Source: Syntrophomonadaceae bacterium (lineage in GTDB: Bacteria > Bacillota > Syntrophomonadia > Syntrophomonadales > Syntrophomonadaceae). From it: a stretch of DNA of 38,593 bases. A program made the translations under genes and the position numbers. The notes under the pieces were generated by a model that worked only from the letters and a program-made list of their open reading frames with translations, had not been told where the DNA came from and ran no database searches. The DNA lies in assembly GCA_012729715.1 (NCBI GenBank), contig JAAYCQ010000038.1, positions 1 to 38,593 of the forward strand, given 5' to 3'. This document shows, piece by piece, positions 24,744 to 32,836 of this stretch; position 1 is the stretch's first letter; each line of letters starts with the position of its first letter.

Positions 24744-26309
24744 CTATTCCATGATATCTATATTGTCAGGGTCTAATTCATCATTTTTCATTTTGATGAC
24801 CGTATTTATGCGCAATATTGCAACCGCCACTTCCCCGGCAGTTTTAATAGCATAGCGCTTTACCGGAGCCGGGTCAAATATGCCGTTTTCCAACACGTCT
24901 ACCAGTTCACCACTGTCGGCATCAAAGGATATGCTATTCTTATCAGCTTTCTTTTGGGCAGCAATTATGTTACCCAGTTTATCCAGGGGGTTAAAACCGG
25001 AATTGCCGGCCATACAACTAAAGGGTTTTAAGAGTGCTTCCCGCAAGGCCAGTATGCCATAAGAACTCATCCCTCCGGCTTCCCGGGCCAATTCCTCCAG
25101 TTTGCCTGCCAGCCAGATTTCCAGGGCTCCCCCTCCAGGTACAATACCACCACGCAAGGCTGCCTGCAGGGCAGATGCCGCATCCCGGGCCATACGCTCT
25201 CTCTCATCTACAACCTCCCCGGTGGAAGCACCTACAATCAGAGTAGCCAAATTTTCACCCTTGCCGCCATAAACGCAGGTATGTTTAAGTTTTTCATCTA
25301 CTTTTACTAACTGGGCATAACCCAGGCAACTCTTTAAGGTTTCTAGCGACCGGTTCAGGGTGCTAGCTTTTATCTTGCGGGCTCCGCTATGCCGGCAAAG
25401 TTTTTCCAATTCCCGTGAGGAAACCCTCTGTAGAGCCATTATCCCGGCTTCGGTGAGTATCTCTTCACCCAGACTATCTATACTCCTATCCACTACCACC
25501 AAATTAACTCCCAGTTGGATAAGCTGATTTAAACCCTCTTCATACTGCTGACGAGCCTGGAGATAATATTGAAAACCAGACTCCGTCTTCATGGCTTCCC
25601 GGTCTAAATCCTCGGGCCGCAGATCGTCATCTACTACTAAAATTACAGCATTCTCAATAACGGCAGGCATTTCTTTGTTCACGGGTTGTTTGTTTAACAA
25701 TACCCCTTTAAAAACCTGGTTTTCTGTGCCTTCGCGGGCATTAACCGTATCCGCAAATTTGAAATCGCTGTCCAACAATTTATCAATACCTATCAGTCTG
25801 GCACCTTCCACCACCAATCCGGCCAGATCCCGCTGCCCCCTCCCGGCAATAAGAGCAATGTCAAAAAGCCTCTCATCTTCCAGGGATTCGATTTTCAGGC
25901 TGGTTTCTTCTATATTATTCAAGGTCACCTTAATACCGTGGTTAATCCCTTCTATAACCCGGGTAACTGGTACTCCTTTTAAAACCTGGGCGGTTCCTTC
26001 AGCCACCAAAGCCCCGGCAATTATGGTAGCAGTGGTAGTGCCGTCACCTACTTCTACCTGCTGGGCGCGGGCAGCATTGATAATCATCTGGGCTACCGGG
26101 TGGGTGACATCCATATATTTTAGTATGGTTACCCCATCGTTGGTTACCACTACGTCACCAAAACGATCCACCATCATTATATCCAGACCCCGGGGGCCAA
26201 TGGTACCCTCAACGGTCGATGATATAATCCTGGCCACACTGGTATTGGTTAACAGGGTTTGAAATTTATCATCTTTTTCCTGATTACCGGCAAGGAGCTT
26301 ATCGGGCAT
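24744..26309 (-). CDS. Group III (thermosome-like) chaperonin
   Basis: This 521-residue protein belongs to the HSP60/TCP-1 superfamily but is not GroEL. It has thermosome-like GPRGLDIMMVDRFGDVVVTNDG (39-59) and GVTILKYMDVTHP, the ATP motif GDGTTTAT (88-95), and the later GIVPGGGALE near 400. It lacks the GGM-rich GroEL tail, ending in DELDPDNIDIME, and no groES gene is near. Group III chaperonins, described from Carboxydothermus, form lidded rings with a built-in lid and occur in hsp70 operons; this position between hrcA and grpE fits. The ATG follows AGGGAGGTAATT, 14 bp after hrcA, so it should be induced with dnaK by loss of HrcA repression. Confidence 0.92.
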   Translation of the reverse strand: MPDKLLAGNQEKDDKFQTLLTNTSVARIISSTVEGTIGPRGLDIMMVDRFGDVVVTNDGVTILKYMDVTHPVAQMIINAARAQQVEVGDGTTTATIIAGALVAEGTAQVLKGVPVTRVIEGINHGIKVTLNNIEETSLKIESLEDERLFDIALIAGRGQRDLAGLVVEGARLIGIDKLLDSDFKFADTVNAREGTENQVFKGVLLNKQPVNKEMPAVIENAVILVVDDDLRPEDLDREAMKTESGFQYYLQARQQYEEGLNQLIQLGVNLVVVDRSIDSLGEEILTEAGIMALQRVSSRELEKLCRHSGARKIKASTLNRSLETLKSCLGYAQLVKVDEKLKHTCVYGGKGENLATLIVGASTGEVVDERERMARDAASALQAALRGGIVPGGGALEIWLAGKLEELAREAGGMSSYGILALREALLKPFSCMAGNSGFNPLDKLGNIIAAQKKADKNSISFDADSGELVDVLENGIFDPAPVKRYAIKTAGEVAVAILRINTVIKMKNDELDPDNIDIME

Positions 26310-26323
26310 AATTACCTCCCTGG

Positions 26324-27349
26324 TTAAAAGCGTTTTTTTATTATTTCTTCAATGATGTCACGAACTGAATCCAGGCTGCCCACAGCCTTCCAGTACTCCA
26401 TGCGTACGGGACCCATTAAACCCATTTTCCCCTGTTCCCCCTGTGTTTGGTAGCTAGCAAAAACGAAACTTAAGTCTTTAAAGTCTTCGGATTGGTTTTC
26501 CTGCCCAATCCTGATATCAACTTCATCACCTAAAGATTCCGGCAACATTCCCATCAGCTGAGTTTCCTCTTCCAAAAAAGCCAGTATCTTTTTAAGTTTA
26601 TCAACATCCTTAAACTCGGGTTCGTTCATTATGTTAAGGGCTCCGCTGATAATTACCCTTTCTTCACTAGAATTATCCAGCAGACTCTCTATCGCTTCCA
26701 GAGTGCGATCAATCACCTTGCGGCGTTGCTTTAGTTCATCCCTCAACTGTTGCAAATCGCTGCGCTGTATCTCAGTTATTTTCTTCCCGGCCAAAACCTG
26801 GTTAAACATGCGGCCAATTAACTCCATTTCCGGAGCGGTAATTGACTGCGGTACTTCAATATTGCGATGCATAACTACACCCAGGTCAGTTACCAATAAT
26901 ACCAGGGCCTTGCCCGGTTCAATAGGGACAAGCTGGAGGTATTTAAACTTGCTCAGACGAACTGAGGGAATAATAACAAAGGAAGTATATTTGGTTATTT
27001 GGGCCAGGAAATGGCCGATTTTTTGTACCAGGTCATTTACTTCCTGGAAACTATCATCCAGCAGGTGCAGCAAAACCTGAGTCTCTTTTTCATCCAGGTT
27101 CTCCTGTTCCATCATACAATCGACATAATAGCGGAAACCCTTCTGGGAAGGAATACGGCCAGCCGAAGTATGCGGCTGTTCCAGGTAACCCATGTCCTCC
27201 AGATCGGACATTTCATTACGTACCGTTGCCGCGCTTATCTTCAGACCATGTTTTTTAACCATGGCCCGGGAGCCAACTGGTTCCGCGGTTTCCACATAAT
27301 CCTTAATAATTGACTCCAGAATCAATTTTTTTCTTTCATCCAGTGTCAT
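26324..27349 (-). CDS. hrcA: Heat-inducible transcription repressor HrcA
   Basis: HrcA binds CIRCE and represses class I heat-shock operons; its activity depends on chaperonin. The 341-residue product has an N-terminal winged helix ([46 protein letters not shown]), with the ligand-like GAF-related domain after it. I chose the ATG at 27347-27349 because AGGTG lies six bases upstream; a GTG three codons earlier overlaps that site. It is the first gene of the operon and is preceded by CIRCE and a sigma-A promoter, so it is autoregulated. Confidence 0.97.
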   Translation of the reverse strand: MTLDERKKLILESIIKDYVETAEPVGSRAMVKKHGLKISAATVRNEMSDLEDMGYLEQPHTSAGRIPSQKGFRYYVDCMMEQENLDEKETQVLLHLLDDSFQEVNDLVQKIGHFLAQITKYTSFVIIPSVRLSKFKYLQLVPIEPGKALVLLVTDLGVVMHRNIEVPQSITAPEMELIGRMFNQVLAGKKITEIQRSDLQQLRDELKQRRKVIDRTLEAIESLLDNSSEERVIISGALNIMNEPEFKDVDKLKKILAFLEEETQLMGMLPESLGDEVDIRIGQENQSEDFKDLSFVFASYQTQGEQGKMGLMGPVRMEYWKAVGSLDSVRDIIEEIIKKRF

Positions 27350-27365
27350 TATCCTCACCTGCCTG

Positions 27366-27392
27366 TTAGCACTCTCTCTTATTGAGTGCTAA
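27366..27392 (-). promoter_or_regulatory. CIRCE operator (HrcA-binding site)
   Basis: TTAGCACTC-N9-GAGTGCTAA is a perfect match to the CIRCE consensus. It lies between the -10 element and the hrcA ribosome-binding site, where bound HrcA would block transcription. It is the only CIRCE in the window. Confidence 0.98.
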
Positions 27393-27406
27393 TCAGTATT
27401 TACTAA

Positions 27407-27435
27407 AAAATAGCACCTGTTTTATCCTTTGTCAA
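27407..27435 (-). promoter_or_regulatory. Sigma-A promoter of the hrcA-dnaK operon
   Basis: On the minus strand TTGACA (27430-27435) and TATTTT (27407-27412) are spaced by exactly 17 bp, with CIRCE starting 14 bp downstream. The -35 is consensus. It lies 10 bp from the hemW stop codon. Confidence 0.9.
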
Positions 27436-27444
27436 GCCTTCGAA

Positions 27445-28623
27445 TCAGGCGATAAACTGGCATAAAACCTGATTAGATAGAAAATAACCGGCTTTAGTAA
27501 ACTTAAGGTGACCATTTACTATATTCAATAATCCCCCGTCTCTATAGTACGCAATTATTTCCTTATATTCGCTGGTAATATCTACCCCAAAACGCTGTTT
27601 GAACTGGTTTAAGTCAATTCCTGCACATAAACGTAAGCCTAGTATAAGAGCATCAGTCATTAATTCCCTTTCTGACATACGTTCCAATTCTTTAACCGGC
27701 CACTGTTTACAGGTAGATAAAGTATCAACATACTGTTTCAGGTGGGGCTCATTCATAAAACGACCCCCGTTTTTAAAGCTTACTGCCCCGGCACCCAGAC
27801 CCAGATATTCTTCTGCCTTCCAGTAGCGCAGGTTATGACGGCACTCATACCCGGGCCTGCAAAAGTTGGATATCTCATAATGATCAAATTCCTTACCTTC
27901 CAAGTATTCCATGGCCTGGTCAAACATATACCACTCATCATCTTCATTAAGCATCTTAAGACGACCATCGGCCACATCTTTTCCCATAGGGGTTTCCTCC
28001 TCCAGTTGTAGCAGGTAAATAGATAAATGAGAAGGATGGCAATCCGCCGCCTGCTTAAGACTCTGCATCCATTTGTCCAGAGATTGTCCTGGTAAGCCAT
28101 AGATTAAATCCAGGTTAAAGTTTTTCCAGCCCCGGGTATGAAGCAGTTCTATGGTTTCCATAACTGCTTTAGCATTATGGACCCGTCCGAGCAAAGTCAA
28201 TTCGTCATTAAAAAAGCTTTGCACTCCCAGAGAGATACGGTTTATTCCCGCTTCCTCCATTTGTGCCAGCTTAATTTTATCCAGGGTAGCCGGGTTAGCT
28301 TCCAGGCTGATTTCAGCACCGGGTAAAAGGATAAACTCATTGGTGATGGTTTGCAGGATAGATTTAAGCTGCTTCCCGTTAAGCAGGCTGGGTGTACCCC
28401 CACCCAGGTATATGCTCTCCAGTTGCACCGATGGCATTTGCTGCCCCCGTATTTTTATTTCATTTAACAGCGCCTGAGTGTATTTATCCAGATAAGATTG
28501 GTCGCCCAAAGGAAGAGAAAAGAAGTCACAATAATTGCACTTCTTAATACAAAAGGGGATATGAATATACGCGCCCATACTGGGCGAATTTTTAATTTTT
28601 AGTTTTGAATTTTTAATTCCCAT
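27445..28623 (-). CDS. hemW: HemW, radical-SAM heme chaperone (HemN-like)
   Basis: HemW binds heme and a [4Fe-4S] cluster and helps insert heme; it is often misannotated as coproporphyrinogen dehydrogenase. The radical-SAM cluster is C25-x3-C29-x2-C32 in FCIKKCNYCDFF; family motifs YLGGGTPSLL, SLEANPATL and ISLGVQSF follow. Homology begins at MGAYIHIPFC (ATG at 28576-28578). The frame extends 15 residues further (IKNSKLKIKNSP), encoded by an AT-rich repeat. Neither start has a visible Shine-Dalgarno sequence, so the N-terminus is uncertain; the shorter one fits the family. It sits between lepA and hrcA, the standard order. Confidence 0.93.
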   Translation of the reverse strand: MGIKNSKLKIKNSPSMGAYIHIPFCIKKCNYCDFFSLPLGDQSYLDKYTQALLNEIKIRGQQMPSVQLESIYLGGGTPSLLNGKQLKSILQTITNEFILLPGAEISLEANPATLDKIKLAQMEEAGINRISLGVQSFFNDELTLLGRVHNAKAVMETIELLHTRGWKNFNLDLIYGLPGQSLDKWMQSLKQAADCHPSHLSIYLLQLEEETPMGKDVADGRLKMLNEDDEWYMFDQAMEYLEGKEFDHYEISNFCRPGYECRHNLRYWKAEEYLGLGAGAVSFKNGGRFMNEPHLKQYVDTLSTCKQWPVKELERMSERELMTDALILGLRLCAGIDLNQFKQRFGVDITSEYKEIIAYYRDGGLLNIVNGHLKFTKAGYFLSNQVLCQFIA

Positions 28624-28697
28624 ATCTGTACAATAAGGAAAAGCCTTGCTTTTCCTTCCTTAATTCAAAATTTAAAATTCACAATTCAAAATTAATT
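28583..28697. repeat. AT-rich repeat pair with hairpin between lepA and hemW
   Basis: Two AT-rich arms, at about 28585-28620 and 28660-28697, are built from units such as GAATTTTTAATTTTTA and AATTCAAAATT in roughly inverted order. Between them is a hairpin with AAGGAAAAGC (28635-28644) and GCTTTTCCTT (28648-28657). The right arm ends at the lepA stop codon, and the left arm supplies the possible N-terminal extension of HemW. It looks like a small non-coding mobile or duplicated element. Confidence 0.6.
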
Positions 28698-30497
28698 CTA
28701 GTCATCTTCTATATTCATTACACTCATAAAAGCGTCCTTGGGTACTTCTACCCGGCCAATTTGTTTCATTTTCTTTTTACCCTCTTTTTGTTTCTCCAGC
28801 AGTTTTTTCTTACGGGTAATATCACCGCCGTAGCACTTGGCCAGGACATCCTTGCGCATGGCTTTAACGCTCTCCCGGGCAATTATCTTGCTGCCTATGG
28901 CTGCTTGTATAACTACTTCATACATCTGCCGGGGTATGATACGACGTAATTTCTCCACTATGGCCCGGGCCCGATAATAAGCACGGTCATTATGGGCAAT
29001 AAAGCTTAAGGCATCTACTACTTCTCCGTTTAACATTATATCCAGTTTAACTAAATCCGAGGTCTCGTAACCGACAATTTCATAATCCAGGGAAGCATAG
29101 CCACGGGTACGGGATTTTAAGGCATCAAAAAAATCGTATAGTATTTCCGACAAAGGCAGTTTGTAAGTAATCATTACCCGCTGCGAGGTAAGGTACTCCA
29201 TGGTTACGAAGCTGCCCCGTTTTTCCTGGCATAATTCCATAATGGCTCCCACGTATTCGTTAGGAGTCATGATGGAAGCTTTAACGTAAGGCTCCATGAT
29301 CTGCTCGGTTTTCTGGGCCGGTGGCCAGTGGGTAGGATTTTGCACATAAAATTCACTGCCATCAGTCAATAGTATCTTGTAAACTACGCTGGGGGCAGTA
29401 GCCAGCAGGCTGAGATCATACTCTCGTTCCAGCCTCTCCCGGATAATTTCCAGATGCAGCAAACCTAAAAATCCACAACGAAAGCCGAAGCCCAGAGCAT
29501 CAGAGGATTCCGGTTCGTAAAAGAGGGAAGCATCATTCAGTTTCAAACGGTCCAGGGCATCGCGCAATTTCTCAAAATCATTATTCTCCAAAGGATAAAG
29601 CCCGCAATATACCATGGGTTTTACTTCCTGGTAACCGGGCAAAGCCTTGTCTGCAGGCTCGGAAGCCTGGGTTATGGTATCACCTACCCGGGTATCTTTA
29701 ACGTTTTTTATACCCGCCGCCAGGTAACCAACTTCGCCGGCACTTAGTGATTCAACTTCGGTCATATAAGGGGACAGCACTCCGATTTCGGCCACTTCGA
29801 ATTCCTTGCTGCTGGACATCATCCGGATAATGTCACCCTTGCGCAGACTCCCGTTAAACACTCTAATATAGGATATGGCTCCCTTATAGGAATCAAAGTA
29901 GGAATCAAATATCATAGCCTGCAAAGGGCCGCCTTCATCACCCTGAGGAGGTGGTATGCGCTCCACTATGGCTTCCAGCACCTCTTCTATTCCAGTTCCC
30001 AATTTGGCCGATATAGGTAATACCTCTTCATTATCCAGACCCAGTACATTTTCCATCTCCTGTTTAACCAGATCGGGCTGGGCACCGGGGAGGTCAATCT
30101 TATTAACTGCTCCAATAATCGCCAGATTCAAATCCATGGCTAAATAAACGTTGGCCAGGGTTTGAGCCTCTATTCCCTGGGAAGCATCAACCACTAGCAG
30201 AGCACCTTCACAGGAGGCCAGGCTGCGGGATACTTCATAGGTAAAGTCTACATGCCCGGGAGTGTCTATCAGATTCAGGATATACTCTTCTCCATTGCGG
30301 GCCTTATATTTCAGCCTAACCGGCTGCAGTTTTATAGTTATACCCTTTTCCCTTTCCAAATCCATCTTGTCCAGGAACTGCTCGCGCATTTCCCTATCGC
30401 TTAAAGCACCGGTAAATTGCAGCAAGCGATCAGCCAGGGTGGATTTACCATGGTCGATATGGGCTATTATACTGAAGTTTCTAATTTTATCTTGCAA
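28698..30497 (-). CDS. lepA: Elongation factor 4 (LepA)
   Basis: LepA is a ribosome-associated translational GTPase linked to back-translocation and 30S assembly. The 599-residue protein has G1 AHIDHGKST near 12-20, G3 DTPGHVDF, G4 NKIDLP, EF-G-like domains II, III and V, and the family-specific C-terminal domain with [25 protein letters not shown]. The start is TTG, seven bases after GGAGG. Two tandem palindromic repeats abut the ribosome-binding site directly upstream. Confidence 0.98.
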   Translation of the reverse strand: MQDKIRNFSIIAHIDHGKSTLADRLLQFTGALSDREMREQFLDKMDLEREKGITIKLQPVRLKYKARNGEEYILNLIDTPGHVDFTYEVSRSLASCEGALLVVDASQGIEAQTLANVYLAMDLNLAIIGAVNKIDLPGAQPDLVKQEMENVLGLDNEEVLPISAKLGTGIEEVLEAIVERIPPPQGDEGGPLQAMIFDSYFDSYKGAISYIRVFNGSLRKGDIIRMMSSSKEFEVAEIGVLSPYMTEVESLSAGEVGYLAAGIKNVKDTRVGDTITQASEPADKALPGYQEVKPMVYCGLYPLENNDFEKLRDALDRLKLNDASLFYEPESSDALGFGFRCGFLGLLHLEIIRERLEREYDLSLLATAPSVVYKILLTDGSEFYVQNPTHWPPAQKTEQIMEPYVKASIMTPNEYVGAIMELCQEKRGSFVTMEYLTSQRVMITYKLPLSEILYDFFDALKSRTRGYASLDYEIVGYETSDLVKLDIMLNGEVVDALSFIAHNDRAYYRARAIVEKLRRIIPRQMYEVVIQAAIGSKIIARESVKAMRKDVLAKCYGGDITRKKKLLEKQKEGKKKMKQIGRVEVPKDAFMSVMNIEDD

Positions 30498-30508
30498 TGT
30501 ATAACCTC

Positions 30509-30584
30509 CGGGTGACAGGGGACGGTTCCTCTGTCACCTAATTTTGCGGGTGACAGGGGACGGTTCCTCTGTCACCTAATTTTG
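30509..30584. repeat. Tandem pair of 38-bp palindromic GGGGACGG repeats
   Basis: Two identical 38-bp units (30509-30546 and 30547-30584) each have arms GGTGACAG and CTGTCACC around GGGACGGTTC, followed by TAATTTTG. Unit 1 ends against the lepA Shine-Dalgarno sequence. The same core occurs at 19205-19244, 20006-20035 and 20985-21010. No transposase is present in the window. Confidence 0.9.
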
Positions 30585-30824
30585 TACTAATTGAGAACTT
30601 GATTAATTGTCTAGTGCAAGGAGTAAGGGGTGAGGAAGGACCGCGTGTGCCCTTCAGGGTATCCCCATGATATACAAGATTTCAATGTATTTGTATTGAT
30701 TATAGCGATTTTTGTCACGGATTCAATTATACCTGATTATTTTTTTCACTTCAATTGAAGGGCTGGGTAGGATTTGCGAAAAGATGTTAGCCGGGTCAAC
30801 AGAAGATATAAGCGGGGTACTGAA
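30585..30824. other. Gene-free spacer between murJ and lepA with a degenerate repeat
   Basis: No coding frame is visible. GAACTTGATTAATTGTCTAG at 30595-30614, followed by G-rich AAGGAGTAAGGGGTGAGG, recurs with three transitions at 37398-37417 ahead of similar G-rich DNA. The rest is AT-rich with no clear terminator or promoter. Confidence 0.5.
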
Positions 30825-32393
30825 TTAAGCATGGCTGGAAAAACGTTTCCTTATCATATTAAGAACCAGTTCACTTTCTTCCAGTTTAAACAGGTAGATA
30901 ATAACCGCGTAGAATAATGCTCCCAGCATAATACCGGTGCTAACACTTATAAGCAGGTTAAGCTTGAAGGCCAATCCCAGAGTGCCCATAAGATAATTCA
31001 TAGTTTCCCGAACTACTCCATACATTAAGAGGGAAGCCCCGGTTGATATAGTAAAACTAAGTAATATTTTGCTCCCCCCGAGTTTGCCTACCTTAAGTCT
31101 TAATATGCTTAAAAGTAATACCAGGTTCAATATTCCGGCTAACGAATAGGCCAGAGCCAGGCCTTTATGCCCCATAGGTCCGGCAGATAAATTAATAGAA
31201 AGAAATATATTACCGGCAATGGTAATAGCAGCTACAATTACCGGGGTCAGGGTATCCTTTAAGGCATAGAAACTGCGGTTTAATACTTGTATGGAGGAAT
31301 AGGCAAACAGTCCAATACAATAAAAAAACAAGGCTTCATTAGTTGCAGTGGCCATGGTTGGTGTAAATTCGCCCTGCTGGAAGAGTAATTTGATAAGGGG
31401 TTCTCCAATAGCCATAAGCCCCAGAGAAGCAGGAATAGTAACCAGGAAAATGGCTCTTAGGCCCAATGAGCTGCTGCGCTTGAACATATCCAGTTCCCCC
31501 CGGGCAGTAAGGGCGGTCATGGTAGGAAATATGGCGGTGGCGATGGAAACAGCAAAGATACCAATGGGAAGATTCATAATCCTCTGAGCAAGGTTGAGAG
31601 CACTGATGGTTCCTGCCCCCAGGCTAGAAGATAGGTTCTGGGTAACAAACAGGTTTAACTGAACTACTCCCAGACCTGCCAGTACCGGAATCATCAGAAT
31701 CATAATTTGGCGAAAGCCTTTATCCCGGTAGTCAAAGGAAAAGGTGTATTTCATGCCTACTTTACGCAAGGCTGGTATCTGAACGGCAAAATTTAAAACA
31801 GCCCCAATGATTACTCCATAAGAAAAAGCCGCTATCCCCAGGTATTTTACAAAAGCTAAACCAATAAGAATAATACAGAGATTATACACCAGACTACCTA
31901 TTGCCGGGGAAGCAAAGTGATTATAGGAATTTAAAATACCCATGGCAAAACCATTTAGGGCCATGAAAAAGGTTTGGATAAACATTATGTGAGTAAGGGT
32001 TACGGCCAGGTTAATATACTGGGGAGGCAGGCCCGGTGCTAACAAAGTCACCAGGGGACGAGTATAAACATAGGCAAATACGATAAGTACCAGTAAAAAA
32101 ATCAGGGTATAGTTAAAAACTATACTGGCCGATTTCCAGCCTTCGTCTTCACGATTGGTAGCCACACAGGCTGAGAAAACGGGAATAAAAGCTGAACTTA
32201 GTGCTCCGCCGACTAATAACATATATAAAAAATCAGGAATGGAAAATGCCGCCCGGTAAGCATCAGTTATGTAGTTCTGACCAAATATGGTGTACATGGC
32301 CACTTCCCGGCCATATCCCAAGATCCTGGCAATAATAACGGTAACCATTAAGAGTATGGCGGCTTTGGCTACACGCTTTCCGGTATTACTCAA
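30825..32393 (-). CDS. murJ: Lipid II flippase MurJ (MviN family)
   Basis: MurJ flips undecaprenyl-linked lipid II across the cytoplasmic membrane for peptidoglycan synthesis. The 522-residue polytopic protein has about 14 hydrophobic helices. Family features are the N-terminal VIIARILGYGREVAMYTIFG, the DAYRAAFSIPDFLYMLLVGGALSSAFIPVF segment, and NLPIGIFAVSIATAIFPTM. The start is TTG, eight bases after GGAG. It lies between lepA and spoIIP, where Bacillus has no such gene, so it was inserted into or moved within the block. Confidence 0.95.
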   Translation of the reverse strand: MSNTGKRVAKAAILLMVTVIIARILGYGREVAMYTIFGQNYITDAYRAAFSIPDFLYMLLVGGALSSAFIPVFSACVATNREDEGWKSASIVFNYTLIFLLVLIVFAYVYTRPLVTLLAPGLPPQYINLAVTLTHIMFIQTFFMALNGFAMGILNSYNHFASPAIGSLVYNLCIILIGLAFVKYLGIAAFSYGVIIGAVLNFAVQIPALRKVGMKYTFSFDYRDKGFRQIMILMIPVLAGLGVVQLNLFVTQNLSSSLGAGTISALNLAQRIMNLPIGIFAVSIATAIFPTMTALTARGELDMFKRSSSLGLRAIFLVTIPASLGLMAIGEPLIKLLFQQGEFTPTMATATNEALFFYCIGLFAYSSIQVLNRSFYALKDTLTPVIVAAITIAGNIFLSINLSAGPMGHKGLALAYSLAGILNLVLLLSILRLKVGKLGGSKILLSFTISTGASLLMYGVVRETMNYLMGTLGLAFKLNLLISVSTGIMLGALFYAVIIYLFKLEESELVLNMIRKRFSSHA

Positions 32394-32448
32394 ATTCTCA
32401 ACTCCAGTAGTTAATCTATAAGGTGAATCGCAGAATAATCATGTGTAG

Positions 32449-32470
32449 GGAACGGCCCCTGTGCCGTTCC
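32449..32470. repeat. Short inverted repeat upstream of murJ
   Basis: GGAACGGC (32449-32456) and GCCGTTCC (32463-32470) form a perfect eight-base-pair stem around CCCTGT. The arms and CCCC/GGAACGG motif resemble the other palindromes in the window, but the core is different, so it is at best a divergent relative. Confidence 0.5.
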
Positions 32471-32533
32471 GCCATGGGTTAGAAACAAAATATGGGGTTA
32501 ATAAGAAAATAGATTTTTATTTTACGTATGCCC

Positions 32534-32836
32534 TCATTCATAGAGGAAAACGGCATCAAATATAATCCAGATTTTTTTCAGATAGTCTGTTGCATCATAA
32601 AAATAAACCCTGGTTTTATTCCCAACCAACTTAAGGTTGGTACCCAGCCTGTCCAACGAGCAATCATAGCTATTACCCAGAGCATCCACCCTTATGTTCC
32701 CCTGGTTATAGTCCAGGTTAAACACAGCCGCTTGCTCGTCCCGGGTTAAGCTATTAATGCCTTGATTACTGGTATTAAGCCCCATTATTACTAATAAAAT
32801 AAGTCCGCCAAGTATGAGTATTTGATAAAATTTCAT
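32534..32836 (-). CDS. Small membrane-anchored protein of unknown function
   Basis: I do not recognise this 100-residue protein. It has an N-terminal hydrophobic segment (about 4-20, YQILILGGLILLVIMGL) and a polar region with NSYDCSLDRLGTNLKLVGNKTRVYFYDATD that is probably extracytoplasmic. Its ATG directly follows the TAG of spoIIP (TAGATG), so the two are translationally coupled, which suggests a role during engulfment or in the same envelope process. It could also be an unrelated passenger. The C-terminus (IIFDAVFLYE) is hydrophobic. Confidence 0.6.
   Translation of the reverse strand: MKFYQILILGGLILLVIMGLNTSNQGINSLTRDEQAAVFNLDYNQGNIRVDALGNSYDCSLDRLGTNLKLVGNKTRVYFYDATDYLKKIWIIFDAVFLYE

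Noticed and set aside
25591-26262. A 223-residue plus-strand open frame opposite the group III chaperonin
   Set aside because: Its Ser/Thr-rich translation is what the antisense of a conserved chaperonin gives; there is no family similarity and no ribosome-binding site.
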